Shown here piece by piece: positions 42,524 to 53,230 of a stretch of 64,000 nucleotides of DNA. The position numbers and the translations under genes were made by a program. The stretch is from assembly GCF_001884105.1 (NCBI RefSeq), contig NZ_MACI01000053.1, positions 50,738 through 114,737 of the forward strand, written 5' to 3'. The DNA comes from Bacillus luti. GTDB lineage: Bacteria; Bacillota; Bacilli; Bacillales; Bacillaceae_G. The notes beneath the pieces are model-generated. The model did not search any database. It had not been told where the DNA came from and saw nothing but the letters and a program-made list of their open reading frames with translations. Within the stretch, counting starts at the first letter, position 1. Each line of letters opens with the position of its first letter.

Positions 42524-43015
42524 ATGCCATCAGGAAGAACGCATACGAAAATAAACTTAATATCCTTGCCGGTTGTTTTGTTTATGCTTTTCTCGTATGG
42601 ATTAACAGATTTTGATTTTTTATTAACTTTTGCAATTGGCTTTTTAGTGGGCACTTCATTTTTAACACCGGATTTAGATACGTACAGTAATGCGTACAAT
42701 AAATGGGGATTCTTGCGTATATTTTGGTACCCGTATAAGAGAATAATGCCGCATCGCTCCTTTTTTACGCACACGATTATACTTGGTGATATAATTCGTA
42801 TCGCATACATGTTAATTGTGTTTTCTCCGTTTTTATTCCTATTAAATGTAATCGCACTTGACGGGAATTTAATAGAAATTGCGAAGGAACATGAGGTTGA
42901 ACTTGTAACGTTCGTAATGGGAATTGTCGTAGCGAGTACGCTCCACATTATAGCGGATAAAGTGAATACGCGCCGAAAGAAAATGATGAGAAAAAAGAAG
43001 AAACGCAGAAGATAA
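42524..43015 (+). CDS. DUF2227 putative metal-binding membrane protein
   Basis: 163 residues. The N-terminus PSGRTHTKINLI and later TPDLDTYSNAYNKWG and PHRSFFTHTIILG hold His and Asp residues arranged as in DUF2227 and YdjM-like proteins, which are predicted metal-binding membrane hydrolases. About four helices and a very basic tail. No defined function. Confidence 0.85.
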   Translation: MPSGRTHTKINLISLPVVLFMLFSYGLTDFDFLLTFAIGFLVGTSFLTPDLDTYSNAYNKWGFLRIFWYPYKRIMPHRSFFTHTIILGDIIRIAYMLIVFSPFLFLLNVIALDGNLIEIAKEHEVELVTFVMGIVVASTLHIIADKVNTRRKKMMRKKKKRRR

Positions 43016-43049
43016 AAAGACACTTGCAAATTGCAAGTGTCTTTTTTTA
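43014..43049. terminator. Bidirectional terminator
   Basis: AAAAAGACACTTGCAA pairs with TTGCAAGTGTCTTTTT between convergent genes. Confidence 0.9.
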
Positions 43050-43074
43050 ATCAAACGTTTGTTTAAAAAGGAAA

Positions 43075-43392
43075 TTATGCTTTCAGCACTTTAATACCTT
43101 TCACGATATTCCAAATGAAGTAGTATAAGCTAATGATGCCGCAAATACATAAGACAATCATTGCTCCGATTCCAAGTGTTACGTCTGGTTGATCCGATCC
43201 GATACCCATAATTCCTAAAATAGTTACGCCGATGAATGTAGCGATACTTGGAATAATGTGTGTCCATAGAGCACGTTTTGCATGTGGTTTTGTTTCAGCA
43301 TCGCCTACAATCCAAACGATAATAGGGAATAAGATAGGGGCAAATAGTACACTAAAGTATGATAAAGCAGCTAATATTTTGTTTCCGTTCAT
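43075..43392 (-). CDS. DUF4870 membrane protein
   Basis: 105 residues with three or four helices, beginning ILAALSYFSVLFAPILFPIIVW, then HAKRALWTHIIP, as in DUF4870 (Tic20-like) proteins. Function unknown. The ATG at 43392 with GAGGTGATAT upstream is preferred to an ATG 16 codons earlier. Confidence 0.85.
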   Translation of the reverse strand: MNGNKILAALSYFSVLFAPILFPIIVWIVGDAETKPHAKRALWTHIIPSIATFIGVTILGIMGIGSDQPDVTLGIGAMIVLCICGIISLYYFIWNIVKGIKVLKA

Positions 43393-43576
43393 ATATATCA
43401 CCTCATAAATAATGTCCGTTGTTATACTATTATTATGCAATAATTTTTGCGAGCTTCCTATCGATGAACATTACAAGAACGTGACGTTTTTGTAAGATTT
43501 TCTAGTGAAATAATAAAATTTTCAAAAAAATCTTTTTTGAAAGAAAATAATGTGCTAAAGTATAAATGAAAGTTAT

Positions 43577-43590
43577 TGAAAACGTTTTCC
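43577..43590 (+). promoter_or_regulatory. CcpA catabolite-responsive element (cre)
   Basis: TGAAAACGTTTTCC matches the cre consensus TGWAARCGYTWNCW at all but the last position. It lies about 100 bp upstream of the lactate permease start. Expected effect is CcpA repression in glucose, though the distance to the promoter is not fixed. Confidence 0.7.
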
Positions 43591-43688
43591 TGAACGTTTT
43601 TTATTTTTAGACTAAAAGGTATGATGACCTGATAGTCTATTGATGAGGTTATTCTATTTAAAAGGGGATTCTTTAGGGGGAGAGAACA

Positions 43689-45350
43689 ATGAACACATGG
43701 ACACAAGTTTATGATCCGTTCGGAAACATTTGGATTTCGGCGGCGGTCGCACTTATTCCGATTATCTTTTTTTTCTTAGCTTTAGCAGTTTTCCGCATGA
43801 AGGGGTATGTGGCAGGATTTATTACGGTTGTACTTACAATTTTAGTAGCGCTGTTCGCTTATAAGATGCCGTTCACGATGGCGATGGCAGCAACCGGATA
43901 TGGTTTCTTATACGGATTATGGCCAATCGCTTGGATAATCATTATGTCGGTATTTTTATATAAAATTTCTGTGAAAACAGGTCAATTCGATGTGATTCGT
44001 GCATCTGTATTATCTATTACAAATGATCACCGTTTACTCGTTATTTTAATCGGATTTTCATTTGGAGCATTTTTAGAAGGAGCAGCAGGATTTGGGGCAC
44101 CGGTAGCGATCACGGCGGCGCTTCTTGCAGGTCTTGGTTTAAATCCTCTATATGCAGCTGGTCTTTGTTTAATCGCAAATACTGCACCAGTAGCGTTTGG
44201 CGCAATGGGGATCCCAATTACAGTTGCCGGACAAGTAACGGGTATTGATCCACATAAGATCGGACAAATGGCTGGACATCAGTTACCGTTCTTATCATTA
44301 TTTGTTCCGTTCTTTATCGTATTTTTAATGGATGGATTTAAAGGGGTAAAGCAAACGTGGCCTGCGCTGTTTGTAGCGGGTAGTTCATTTGCAATTACGC
44401 AGTTTATTACAGCGACATTCTTAGGACCAGAACTTCCGGATATTACATCAGCGCTTGTAAGTTTAGTAAGTTTGGCGCTGTTCTTAAAAGTATGGCAACC
44501 GAAAGAAATCTATCAATCAGGGCAAGCAAATAGTGAAGTAGCTGCGGCAACGACTTCGGCATCGATGCCGAAATTAACGTTAGGAAAAGTCGTAAAGGCA
44601 TGGTCTCCATTTATCGTATTAACAGTTATGGTAGTTATTTGGAGTCAAAGTTTCTTTAAGGCGTTATTCGCTCCAGGTGGCGCTTTAGAAAGTCTTGTAT
44701 TTAAGTTTGAAATTCCAGGCTTGCACAATTTAGTAATGAAAGCAGAGCCAATTGTAAATAAACCGACGCCTTATGAGGCGATTTTGAAGCTTGATGTATT
44801 ATCAGCAACTGGAACAGCGATTTTAATTGCTTGCATCATTTCCATGTTTATTTTGAAAATGAGTGCAAAAGATGCAGTAGTGACATTTAAAGAAACGTTA
44901 AATGAACTGAAAATGCCAATTCTATCAATCGGATTCGTATTAGGATTTGCATTTATCGCAAACTATTCTGGCTTATCTTCTACATTAGCGTTAGCGCTAG
45001 CTGGAACTGGCGGATTATTCCCGTTCTTCTCACCATTCCTAGGATGGATTGGCGTATTCTTAACAGGATCTGATACGTCAGCGAACGCACTGTTCTCAAA
45101 CTTACAAGCAATTACAGCACAGCAAGTCGGTGTATCTGAAGTGCTTCTCGTTGCAGCAAATACAACGGGTGGTGTAACAGGGAAAATGATTTCTCCGCAA
45201 TCGATTGCAATTGCTTGTGCGGCAGTTGGACTTGCTGGAAAAGAATCAGATTTATTCCGCTTTACAGTGAAGCATAGTTTGTTCTTCGTAATTATTGTTG
45301 GTATTATGACGTATGTGCAGGCATATTATTTAACGTGGATGATTCCATAA
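43689..45350 (+). CDS. lctP: L-lactate permease
   Basis: 553 residues, LctP/LldP family, about 13 helices. Signature parts: [36 protein letters not shown] and [14 protein letters not shown]. It carries lactate (and possibly glycolate) with protons across the membrane. AGGGGGAG precedes the ATG. The cre upstream points to carbon-source control. No lactate utilisation genes adjoin it. Confidence 0.95.
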   Translation: MNTWTQVYDPFGNIWISAAVALIPIIFFFLALAVFRMKGYVAGFITVVLTILVALFAYKMPFTMAMAATGYGFLYGLWPIAWIIIMSVFLYKISVKTGQFDVIRASVLSITNDHRLLVILIGFSFGAFLEGAAGFGAPVAITAALLAGLGLNPLYAAGLCLIANTAPVAFGAMGIPITVAGQVTGIDPHKIGQMAGHQLPFLSLFVPFFIVFLMDGFKGVKQTWPALFVAGSSFAITQFITATFLGPELPDITSALVSLVSLALFLKVWQPKEIYQSGQANSEVAAATTSASMPKLTLGKVVKAWSPFIVLTVMVVIWSQSFFKALFAPGGALESLVFKFEIPGLHNLVMKAEPIVNKPTPYEAILKLDVLSATGTAILIACIISMFILKMSAKDAVVTFKETLNELKMPILSIGFVLGFAFIANYSGLSSTLALALAGTGGLFPFFSPFLGWIGVFLTGSDTSANALFSNLQAITAQQVGVSEVLLVAANTTGGVTGKMISPQSIAIACAAVGLAGKESDLFRFTVKHSLFFVIIVGIMTYVQAYYLTWMIP

Positions 45351-45369
45351 ATAATAAAAGAAATAAACT

Positions 45370-45397
45370 TTGCATTTTTCAGATTATCGTGTATGAT
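45370..45397 (+). promoter_or_regulatory. Promoter of the thiC transcript
   Basis: TTGCAT, 16-bp spacer, TATGAT, about 30 bp before the riboswitch. Confidence 0.55.
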
Positions 45398-45427
45398 GGG
45401 AAAGTATTGAAAATTAAATCAGTGATA

Positions 45428-47412
<1,985 letters not shown>

Positions 47413-47468
47413 CACGTTACACCTCTTTACTTGATTGATCACACTGTAGTACCTAATTTAATTATAGA

Positions 47469-47515
47469 AGAATCCCCCTTTGCTAAGACGGTAGCAAAGG
47501 GGGATTCTATTTTTT
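47469..47515. terminator. Bidirectional terminator between thiC and the ArsB-like gene
   Basis: Perfect 16-bp stem AGAATCCCCCTTTGCT/AGCAAAGGGGGATTCT followed by TATTTTTT. Confidence 0.93.
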
Positions 47516-48872
47516 ATAAGGCGAAGAATAGTTGTACCCAGTAGTATAAGAGGAATAATGTGACGACTGTTGTGAGCGGAATAACGATGAGAGATACGCT
47601 TAAATAGTCTTTCCATTTCACTTTAATTTTGTTTTGTTTCAGGATATACATCCAAATGAGAGAAGCTAACGTACCGATTGGTAATAATAGTGAACCGATG
47701 TCGCTACCAATGATATTTGCGAGATAAATCGTTTTTAATGTGACTGGATCTAGTCCCATTTCTGTTAATGTGATTGTACCAATCATAAGGGCAGGGTGAT
47801 TATTGAAGATGTTAGAGAGGATAGATACAAGTCCGCCCATCGTAAAGCTTGCATAGAGTAGATGTTGATTTACAACAGGTCCGAGCCAATTTACAAGTGC
47901 CGCTGTTAATCCGACATTGTGAAATCCGTAAATAATGACATACATAGAGAAAGCGAAAATTAAAATGTGCCACGGTGTCTTTTTCAAAATATCGACTGGG
48001 TTTGTTCGTAAGTAGTACCATCTCCAAATGAGAAGAACGAGTGAACCGAGTACAGCAACAATTTCGATTGGAATCGCTAAGAAGGATGCAACGAATAGAA
48101 GACAGCGCATAAGGAAGACGAAGCCTAATACTTTTAACATAAATTTTGTACGTTTTTGTTTCGTATCAACAGAATTTTTTCCTTTTAATGGATGGAAGTT
48201 TTTCGTGAAGAAAATCTCTTCAATATCATATGAAGAAACAGGTAATTTTTTCGGAAGTTTTTTCTTTAAAACTGTGTACATGAGCCATGACATAAACAAT
48301 AGTCCTAGTGTTGCAGGTACAAACATCATAGCTGTATGCATGTAAAGAGTCATATTAACGATATTTAATGCGATTAAGTTTACGATATTACTTACACCGA
48401 TTGGTGCACTAGATGCCGTAGCGATTAAAGCACCGCTTAATAAATAAGGAATTTGTTGATGAGGTTTTAATTGAAGATTTTTTAGAAGGAGAATTAAAAT
48501 TGGAGTTGTAATTAAAATACTACCATCGTTATTGAATAAAAGAGTCATGAGAAAACATAGCAATTGAATATACCAGTATAAACGGTGACCAGATCCCTTT
48601 GCTAAATTTGCAAGCTTCGCTGCGGACCAATGGAAGAAGCCGAAGCTTTCTAATATAACCGCCATAACGATGGTCGCTAATATTGTTATGGAGGCACCGC
48701 CAATTTTACTTATAATGTCCATGACGTCTGGTTTTGATACAAGTCCAGTAATCAGGATAATACCAGCACCAATTGCTGCTGGCCACGCCTCATTTAAACC
48801 ACGAGGTCGCCAAAAGATAACAATCATCGTGAAGAAGAATACAATAATAGTAATCCATATTTCAGTACTCAT
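47514..48872 (-). CDS. ArsB/CitM-superfamily permease (YdfA-like)
   Basis: 452 residues with about eleven helices. SLFNNDGSILITTPI (read here as LLFNNDGSIL), NIFNNHPALMIG and SAPIGVSNIVNL are the NND/NNH and re-entrant-loop motifs of ArsB-type anion exporters. B. subtilis YdfA, annotated as an arsenic pump, is the nearest I know. No arsR or arsC is adjacent, so arsenite export is possible but not shown. GAAAGGTAGG precedes the start. Confidence 0.82.
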   Translation of the reverse strand: MSTEIWITIIVFFFTMIVIFWRPRGLNEAWPAAIGAGIILITGLVSKPDVMDIISKIGGASITILATIVMAVILESFGFFHWSAAKLANLAKGSGHRLYWYIQLLCFLMTLLFNNDGSILITTPILILLLKNLQLKPHQQIPYLLSGALIATASSAPIGVSNIVNLIALNIVNMTLYMHTAMMFVPATLGLLFMSWLMYTVLKKKLPKKLPVSSYDIEEIFFTKNFHPLKGKNSVDTKQKRTKFMLKVLGFVFLMRCLLFVASFLAIPIEIVAVLGSLVLLIWRWYYLRTNPVDILKKTPWHILIFAFSMYVIIYGFHNVGLTAALVNWLGPVVNQHLLYASFTMGGLVSILSNIFNNHPALMIGTITLTEMGLDPVTLKTIYLANIIGSDIGSLLLPIGTLASLIWMYILKQNKIKVKWKDYLSVSLIVIPLTTVVTLFLLYYWVQLFFAL

Positions 48873-49188
48873 ATTTTGCCTACCTTTCTATTTTTTCCTT
48901 GAACGAATGTAGCTTGTCTCAAGGTTATATTGATAGTATATTCGGCAAAAAATAAGAAGAACTAGACATATAATGGAATGAAGTGAATATGTGTTTTTTC
49001 AGCTATAGGACAAGTATCATTAATAGTGAAATAACTATTGTGAGAGGAGTCTATAAGTTTGGTGGACACTCAGATAGTAAGTGGGTTTTATATCGGCGTA
49101 ACTCAAAATATATCAGCGATTTACCGATAAAACATGACAAGAGGAGTCTATCCCCAAAATACCTCTTGGAACAGACTCCCCCGCTATA
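48873..49188. other. 316-bp intergenic region with repeated motifs
   Basis: Contains TATCGG/CCGATA arms at 49091-49096 and 49124-49129 that can form a stem-loop. GAGGAGTCTAT occurs twice (near 49043 and 49141). A GGAGTCT/AGACTCC dyad next to the cydB end could terminate that transcript. A 98-codon ORF runs through it but looks spurious. Confidence 0.45.
49137..49180 (-). terminator. Possible terminator or regulatory hairpin after cydB
   Basis: On the minus strand GGAGTCT pairs with AGACTCC over a long loop, then TCTTGTCATGTTTT. An alternative CCAAGAGG/CCTCTTG pairing competes. Weak T-run. Confidence 0.4.
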
Positions 49189-50214
49189 TTATTTTCCCTT
49201 TAAAAAAGTTCGATCCTTCAAGAATAAATTCCAGAAGAAAATGAATCCTGGGAGTAAAATTGCAATCCCAATTGCGTAAAGAATAAGCAGTGCATAAAAT
49301 GTTTCAGGTGTCGTAAAGCTTGTAAATACAGTTACGTCTGGATAAATGATGTACGGTAAATGGGCGATGCCGTAAGCGTAGCTTGCAAATCCATATTGAG
49401 CAACGACAGCCAAAACGGCGATGCGAGGAAATCCAAGTGTGTCGTACTTCTTGTTTGTCCACCAAAGTGAAGAGTACCCGATAACGAATAAAACGATAGA
49501 AACGGTAAACCATTGGAATTGCTTGATTAACCCTTCCATAAGCCAGTGTGTTTCGGGATCCATTACAACGAGGGCGATAATAGCTGTAACGAGCGTTGCA
49601 GGACCAAGTATGATAGCATTTCTTCTATAAATTTTATATGCATCTTCTGAACCTTGTTCTCTCGAAAAATCAGCAAGAAAGAGAGAAGATAGAAATAGTT
49701 CCGAAGTTAGTCCGAAGAGCATATAACAATAAATAACAGGACTAGAAAGAAGTTTTCCATATAGGAGTACTTCTTTTCCTTCAGACATTGTAATATAAGC
49801 ACCTTCTGTAACGGGTAGAACGGTAATTAATAGAGCTGGAATTAAAAGCCCTGTAATACCTGAAATAATACGAAGAAGATGTTGGTATTTTGGCAGTGAA
49901 TAAGCAAATACCATAAATGTACTACGAATTGCAACGAGTACTAGAATTAGCATAACTGGCACGAACATAACGGTTGCAAGGGTAAAGGCAGCCTTCGGAA
50001 AGAAACCGAGAAAAGCGACAACGACAAAGACGAGAAATGTATTGGTTACTTCCCAAGTTGGTGATAAGTATCGATTCGCAAGTTTAGCAGCAATCGTCGG
50101 ATGTTTCGCGTATACCATGCCCCAAAAACCAGCTCCAAAATCAATGGATCCTAATATGCTATAAACAAAAATCAGAGCCCACAAGATGATGATTGCAATA
50201 CTTTCCTCATGCAC
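49189..50214 (-). CDS. cydB: Cytochrome bd ubiquinol oxidase subunit II
   Basis: 341 residues with about nine helices. The start region IIILWALIFVYSILGSIDFGAGFWG matches CydB (DFGxG). GTG at 50214 is chosen: it overlaps the cydA stop and has AAGGAGG upstream, while a longer ATG has none. With CydA it reduces oxygen to water from menaquinol without proton pumping, mainly at low oxygen. The cydCD assembly transporter genes are not adjacent. Confidence 0.92.
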   Translation of the reverse strand: MHEESIAIIILWALIFVYSILGSIDFGAGFWGMVYAKHPTIAAKLANRYLSPTWEVTNTFLVFVVVAFLGFFPKAAFTLATVMFVPVMLILVLVAIRSTFMVFAYSLPKYQHLLRIISGITGLLIPALLITVLPVTEGAYITMSEGKEVLLYGKLLSSPVIYCYMLFGLTSELFLSSLFLADFSREQGSEDAYKIYRRNAIILGPATLVTAIIALVVMDPETHWLMEGLIKQFQWFTVSIVLFVIGYSSLWWTNKKYDTLGFPRIAVLAVVAQYGFASYAYGIAHLPYIIYPDVTVFTSFTTPETFYALLILYAIGIAILLPGFIFFWNLFLKDRTFLKGK

Positions 50215-51562
50215 GAGAATCGCCTCCTTGGTTATGCAAGTCATTCTTTAACGGATGTCTCTTAAAGAATGTCCGTAGTACAAAGACTGTTAAAATACCG
50301 AGTCCAATATATAAAATGATGAATAGAACAAATAAAGGACCGATGAAATCAGCGCGTGTAGAAGCGTCCATCGTACGTTGCATACCATAAATGGTCCATG
50401 GCTGACGACCGCTACAGCTGAAAACCCATCCGAACTCAATACCGAGCATCATAACTGGTCCACATGCGGCAGCTGCCCAAAGAAGCCATTTCGGTAACTC
50501 CGCTCCTTTTTTTCGGTAAACAAAGTACCAATATAAGAGAGCAATCGCCGCAACTGCGAAGGTAAAAGCAGCTGTGCCGACCATTAAGTTGAACAGTGTA
50601 TGTGTGTAAAATGGTGGCCACGTTTCTTGTGGGAATTCATTGAGCCCTTTTACGACGGTACTAGGATCGAGCCCTACTAATAAGCTGAGCATGTTCGGAA
50701 TTTCGAGTGCATAGTTTAGTTCAAGTGTATTCGGATCAACAACCCCACCAATTGATAACGGAGCGTGTGATGTCGTTTCGAATAAAGCTTCAGCAGATGC
50801 TAGTTTTTCTGGTGAGTGTTTATGTAGGGCAATCGCAGATTCATGTCCCGAAATCCACATCGTAGCACCTGTGATGAATGTAACAACAAGTCCTAACAGT
50901 AGCCCCTTTTTATGATAAGCAATCTCACGTTCACTCAAATTCTTCTTTAATAGTTTAAATCCAGCGATAGAGGCAATGACAGCTGCCCCGGCCGCATAGG
51001 CCGTAATAACAACGTGGAATGCACTTGTGCCAAAGCTTGGATTAAAGAAAGCTTTCCACGGATCAACGTTAAAAACTGATCCATCTGGCCCCATTGAAAA
51101 GCCTGCGGGTGTATTCATCCATGTATTTGCTGATGTAATCAGCACGGCAGATGCCGTGGCACCAAGCATTACGAAAAAGAGCGATATTAATCTCATAAAC
51201 GGAGGTAGTTTATCAGCTGCGTATACGTAAATAGACATGAATAAAGCCTCTAAAAAGAAGGCGAAAATCTCAATTTGAAAGGGAACAGAAATAACTTGCC
51301 CAACAATTTTGGCGAAACCAGGCCATAGAAGTGAGATTTGCACACCAACAATTGTTCCAGTTGGAATTGCTACACCAAGAAGGATTGCAAATGCCTTCGT
51401 CCATCTTTTCGCCATAATGGCATAGTCGGAATCTTTCTTCCAGTGATAGAGTATTTCACTTATGAAAATCATCAATGAAAGCCCGACACCAAGTGTTGCA
51501 AAGATAATGTGGAATGCTAATGAAGAACCAAAAAACGCTCTTGCTAATGTTACGGTATCCAT
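50207..51562 (-). CDS. cydA: Cytochrome bd ubiquinol oxidase subunit I
   Basis: 451 residues with about nine helices. His19, a haem ligand, lies in SSLAFHIIFATLGVG. GRQPWTIYG and the short Q-loop mark the Firmicute-type CydA. Carries haems b558, b595 and d and oxidises menaquinol. GAAGAGGAG precedes the ATG and the stop overlaps the start of cydB, so the two are coupled. A TTTGAA-TAT-TTCAAA dyad at 51676-51690 upstream might be a redox operator, but it departs from the Rex consensus. Confidence 0.95.
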   Translation of the reverse strand: MDTVTLARAFFGSSLAFHIIFATLGVGLSLMIFISEILYHWKKDSDYAIMAKRWTKAFAILLGVAIPTGTIVGVQISLLWPGFAKIVGQVISVPFQIEIFAFFLEALFMSIYVYAADKLPPFMRLISLFFVMLGATASAVLITSANTWMNTPAGFSMGPDGSVFNVDPWKAFFNPSFGTSAFHVVITAYAAGAAVIASIAGFKLLKKNLSEREIAYHKKGLLLGLVVTFITGATMWISGHESAIALHKHSPEKLASAEALFETTSHAPLSIGGVVDPNTLELNYALEIPNMLSLLVGLDPSTVVKGLNEFPQETWPPFYTHTLFNLMVGTAAFTFAVAAIALLYWYFVYRKKGAELPKWLLWAAAACGPVMMLGIEFGWVFSCSGRQPWTIYGMQRTMDASTRADFIGPLFVLFIILYIGLGILTVFVLRTFFKRHPLKNDLHNQGGDSRA

Positions 51563-51722
51563 ATGTAAACTCCTCTTCTTTTTTTGCCATTATTTTCTGA
51601 TTGAATTGGAAGATTTATTCAAAAAAACTACCAAAAATATATATGTATTTAAAAAGTGAATATGGTAATATAATGTTTGAATATTTCAAATAAAAAGAAA
51701 TGAATATTTGATAATATTTTGT

Positions 51723-51773
51723 TTGTTTTTTGTTTAGGAATCTTTTATAATCTTTTATGCGAACATAAGTTCT
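51723..51773 (+). promoter_or_regulatory. Promoter with LexA-like operator
   Basis: TTGTTT-N17-TATAAT (51723-51751) is followed at once by CGAACATAAGTTCT (51760-51773), which matches 12 of 14 bases of the Bacillus SOS box CGAACATATGTTCG. The operator would cover the transcription start of the small ORF at 51818. Confidence 0.55.
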
Positions 51774-51817
51774 GCTTTCGGGATGAAGAAGTTTATGTGA
51801 AATGGAGAGGGTGTTTT

Positions 51818-51967
51818 ATGTATCCTGAAGTCATTAAAAAGATGGCATTTTCAAAAGAGCATAGAGATTTATTATTAAAGCTGTACAATAAAGAAATTAC
51901 GCGTCGTGAATATGATCGACTTGTGGAATCGCTATATAGACCTTCTAAAGAGGCTTATGAGGGATAA
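51818..51967 (+). CDS. Small hypothetical protein, 49 aa, possibly SOS-regulated
   Basis: A short ORF with GGAGAGGG 7 nt before its ATG. The product is helical and amphipathic, with no membrane segment: KMAFSKEHRDLLLKLY then TRREYDRLVESLYRP. No family recognised. The promoter and LexA-like box directly upstream support real transcription. A short hairpin (AGACAATCTAATAGATTGTCT) follows the stop. An upstream in-frame ATG at 51719 overlaps the promoter and is rejected. Confidence 0.6.
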   Translation: MYPEVIKKMAFSKEHRDLLLKLYNKEITRREYDRLVESLYRPSKEAYEG

Positions 51968-52057
51968 AGTGCGGGAGACAATCTAATAGATTGTCTTTTT
52001 TAAATTGACGTATGTTCTGTTAAAATTAAGGTTAGCCTTATTAGGGAGGTGAAAAGA

Positions 52058-53143
52058 TTGCGGAAACGTCTATATATAGGGATTGGAGTTATGCTCTTAA
52101 TCGCTTTAGGTGGAATTGTATTTTGGTCAGCATTACAAGGAAACCGTACAGAATATTTTATTTTAAGACATATGGTCAATGAAAATGGGACGCTTGCTAC
52201 ATATCGTTTAGCAGATACAAAGGCTGGAACGTGGGAAGCAAAAGGCCGTGAAGCTTTATCAGAATCAGCAGGACTATGGCTACAATATACACTTGATAAA
52301 GACGACCAAGCGTTATTTGATGAACAAGTAAAGGTCATTCAAAATAACTTTTTACATAAGGATCGCATCGTTGTATGGAAAATCTCTGAAAAGGGAGAAA
52401 TGCAGTCAGCTACAAATGCACTTATAGATGATCTTCGTATTATAGAACAATTATATCGTGCTTATGAAATGTATAAGGAAGAGCGTTATAAAAACCTTGC
52501 AGATCAATTGAGTGATGCTGTACTTCGTTATAATAAAAAAGGTAATTATTACGTTGATTATTATGATGCAGATACAGGTAAACAAAATAATTTTGTCACA
52601 ACATCCTACATAAATCCGCACGCATTTTCTTATATGAAAAAGTACGGGAAAGTTTCTGCTCAGCAGTATCAAGAAGTAATTCAGTTTTTAGCTGATTATC
52701 CGAGAAATGGATGGGCATTCCCAAAAGAGTATAAAGAAGATGGTACATTTACATACGATAAAGAAGTGAATCTTATTGACCAATCGTACGTTGCTTACCA
52801 TCGTAGTTTAGGTGGTCTTTCATCAGATGCATATTTGGAATTTATAAAGAAGAAGTTCCAGGAGGACGGGAAGTTATACGGTCGATACAATTTAGAAACG
52901 GGAAAACAAACGGTGAATTATGAATCGCCAGCTGCTTACGGGCTAACAATTTTATATGTACTACACACAGGGGATACAAATTTTGCAAAGGAATTATATG
53001 AGCGAATGACTACATTCCGAAATGATAATGTGTTTAGTAGATATTACGGTGGATACGTCACAGGTGAAAATAATAATACGCATATTTTTGATAATGTTTT
53101 GCCGCTTTTAGCGGAAATAGAATTAGAGAAGAGTAAGAAATAG
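52058..53143 (+). CDS. Membrane-anchored glycosidase-like protein (GH8/six-hairpin type, YdaJ-like)
   Basis: 361 residues. An N-terminal signal-anchor (about 4-25) is followed by an alpha-helical domain resembling GH8-type six-hairpin glycosidases: GTLATYRLADTK, ESAGLWLQYTLDKDD, NALIDDLRIIEQLYRAYEMY and VNYESPAAYGLTILYVL. GGGAGGT lies 7 nt before a TTG start at 52058, preferred over an overlapping GTG. In B. subtilis a similar protein (YdaJ) belongs to the YdaK/YdaM exopolysaccharide operon. Here the two loci are 18 kb apart. Enzyme activity not shown. Confidence 0.65.
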   Translation: MRKRLYIGIGVMLLIALGGIVFWSALQGNRTEYFILRHMVNENGTLATYRLADTKAGTWEAKGREALSESAGLWLQYTLDKDDQALFDEQVKVIQNNFLHKDRIVVWKISEKGEMQSATNALIDDLRIIEQLYRAYEMYKEERYKNLADQLSDAVLRYNKKGNYYVDYYDADTGKQNNFVTTSYINPHAFSYMKKYGKVSAQQYQEVIQFLADYPRNGWAFPKEYKEDGTFTYDKEVNLIDQSYVAYHRSLGGLSSDAYLEFIKKKFQEDGKLYGRYNLETGKQTVNYESPAAYGLTILYVLHTGDTNFAKELYERMTTFRNDNVFSRYYGGYVTGENNNTHIFDNVLPLLAEIELEKSKK

Positions 53144-53178
53144 AAGGTGCCATCCTTTTGAGGGGCACCTTCTATTTG
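53140..53178 (+). terminator. Rho-independent terminator
   Basis: Perfect 12-bp stem ATAGAAGGTGCC/GGCACCTTCTAT with a short loop and a weak T-rich tail. Confidence 0.85.
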
Positions 53179-53230
53179 TGTCGTAATTCGTTGATAAATC
53201 AATATTTCTTGTCGAAACGTCGATATAATT

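Noticed and set aside
47514-48872. Arsenic resistance operon
   Set aside because: ArsB-like permease alone, with no arsR or arsC beside it.
48983-49279. 98-codon plus-strand ORF between ArsB-like and cydB genes
   Set aside because: No ribosome site; its second half is antisense to cydB.
51676-51690. TTTGAATATTTCAAA as a Rex site for cydAB
   Set aside because: Symmetric but lacks the TGTGA/TCACA half-sites; only a weak candidate.
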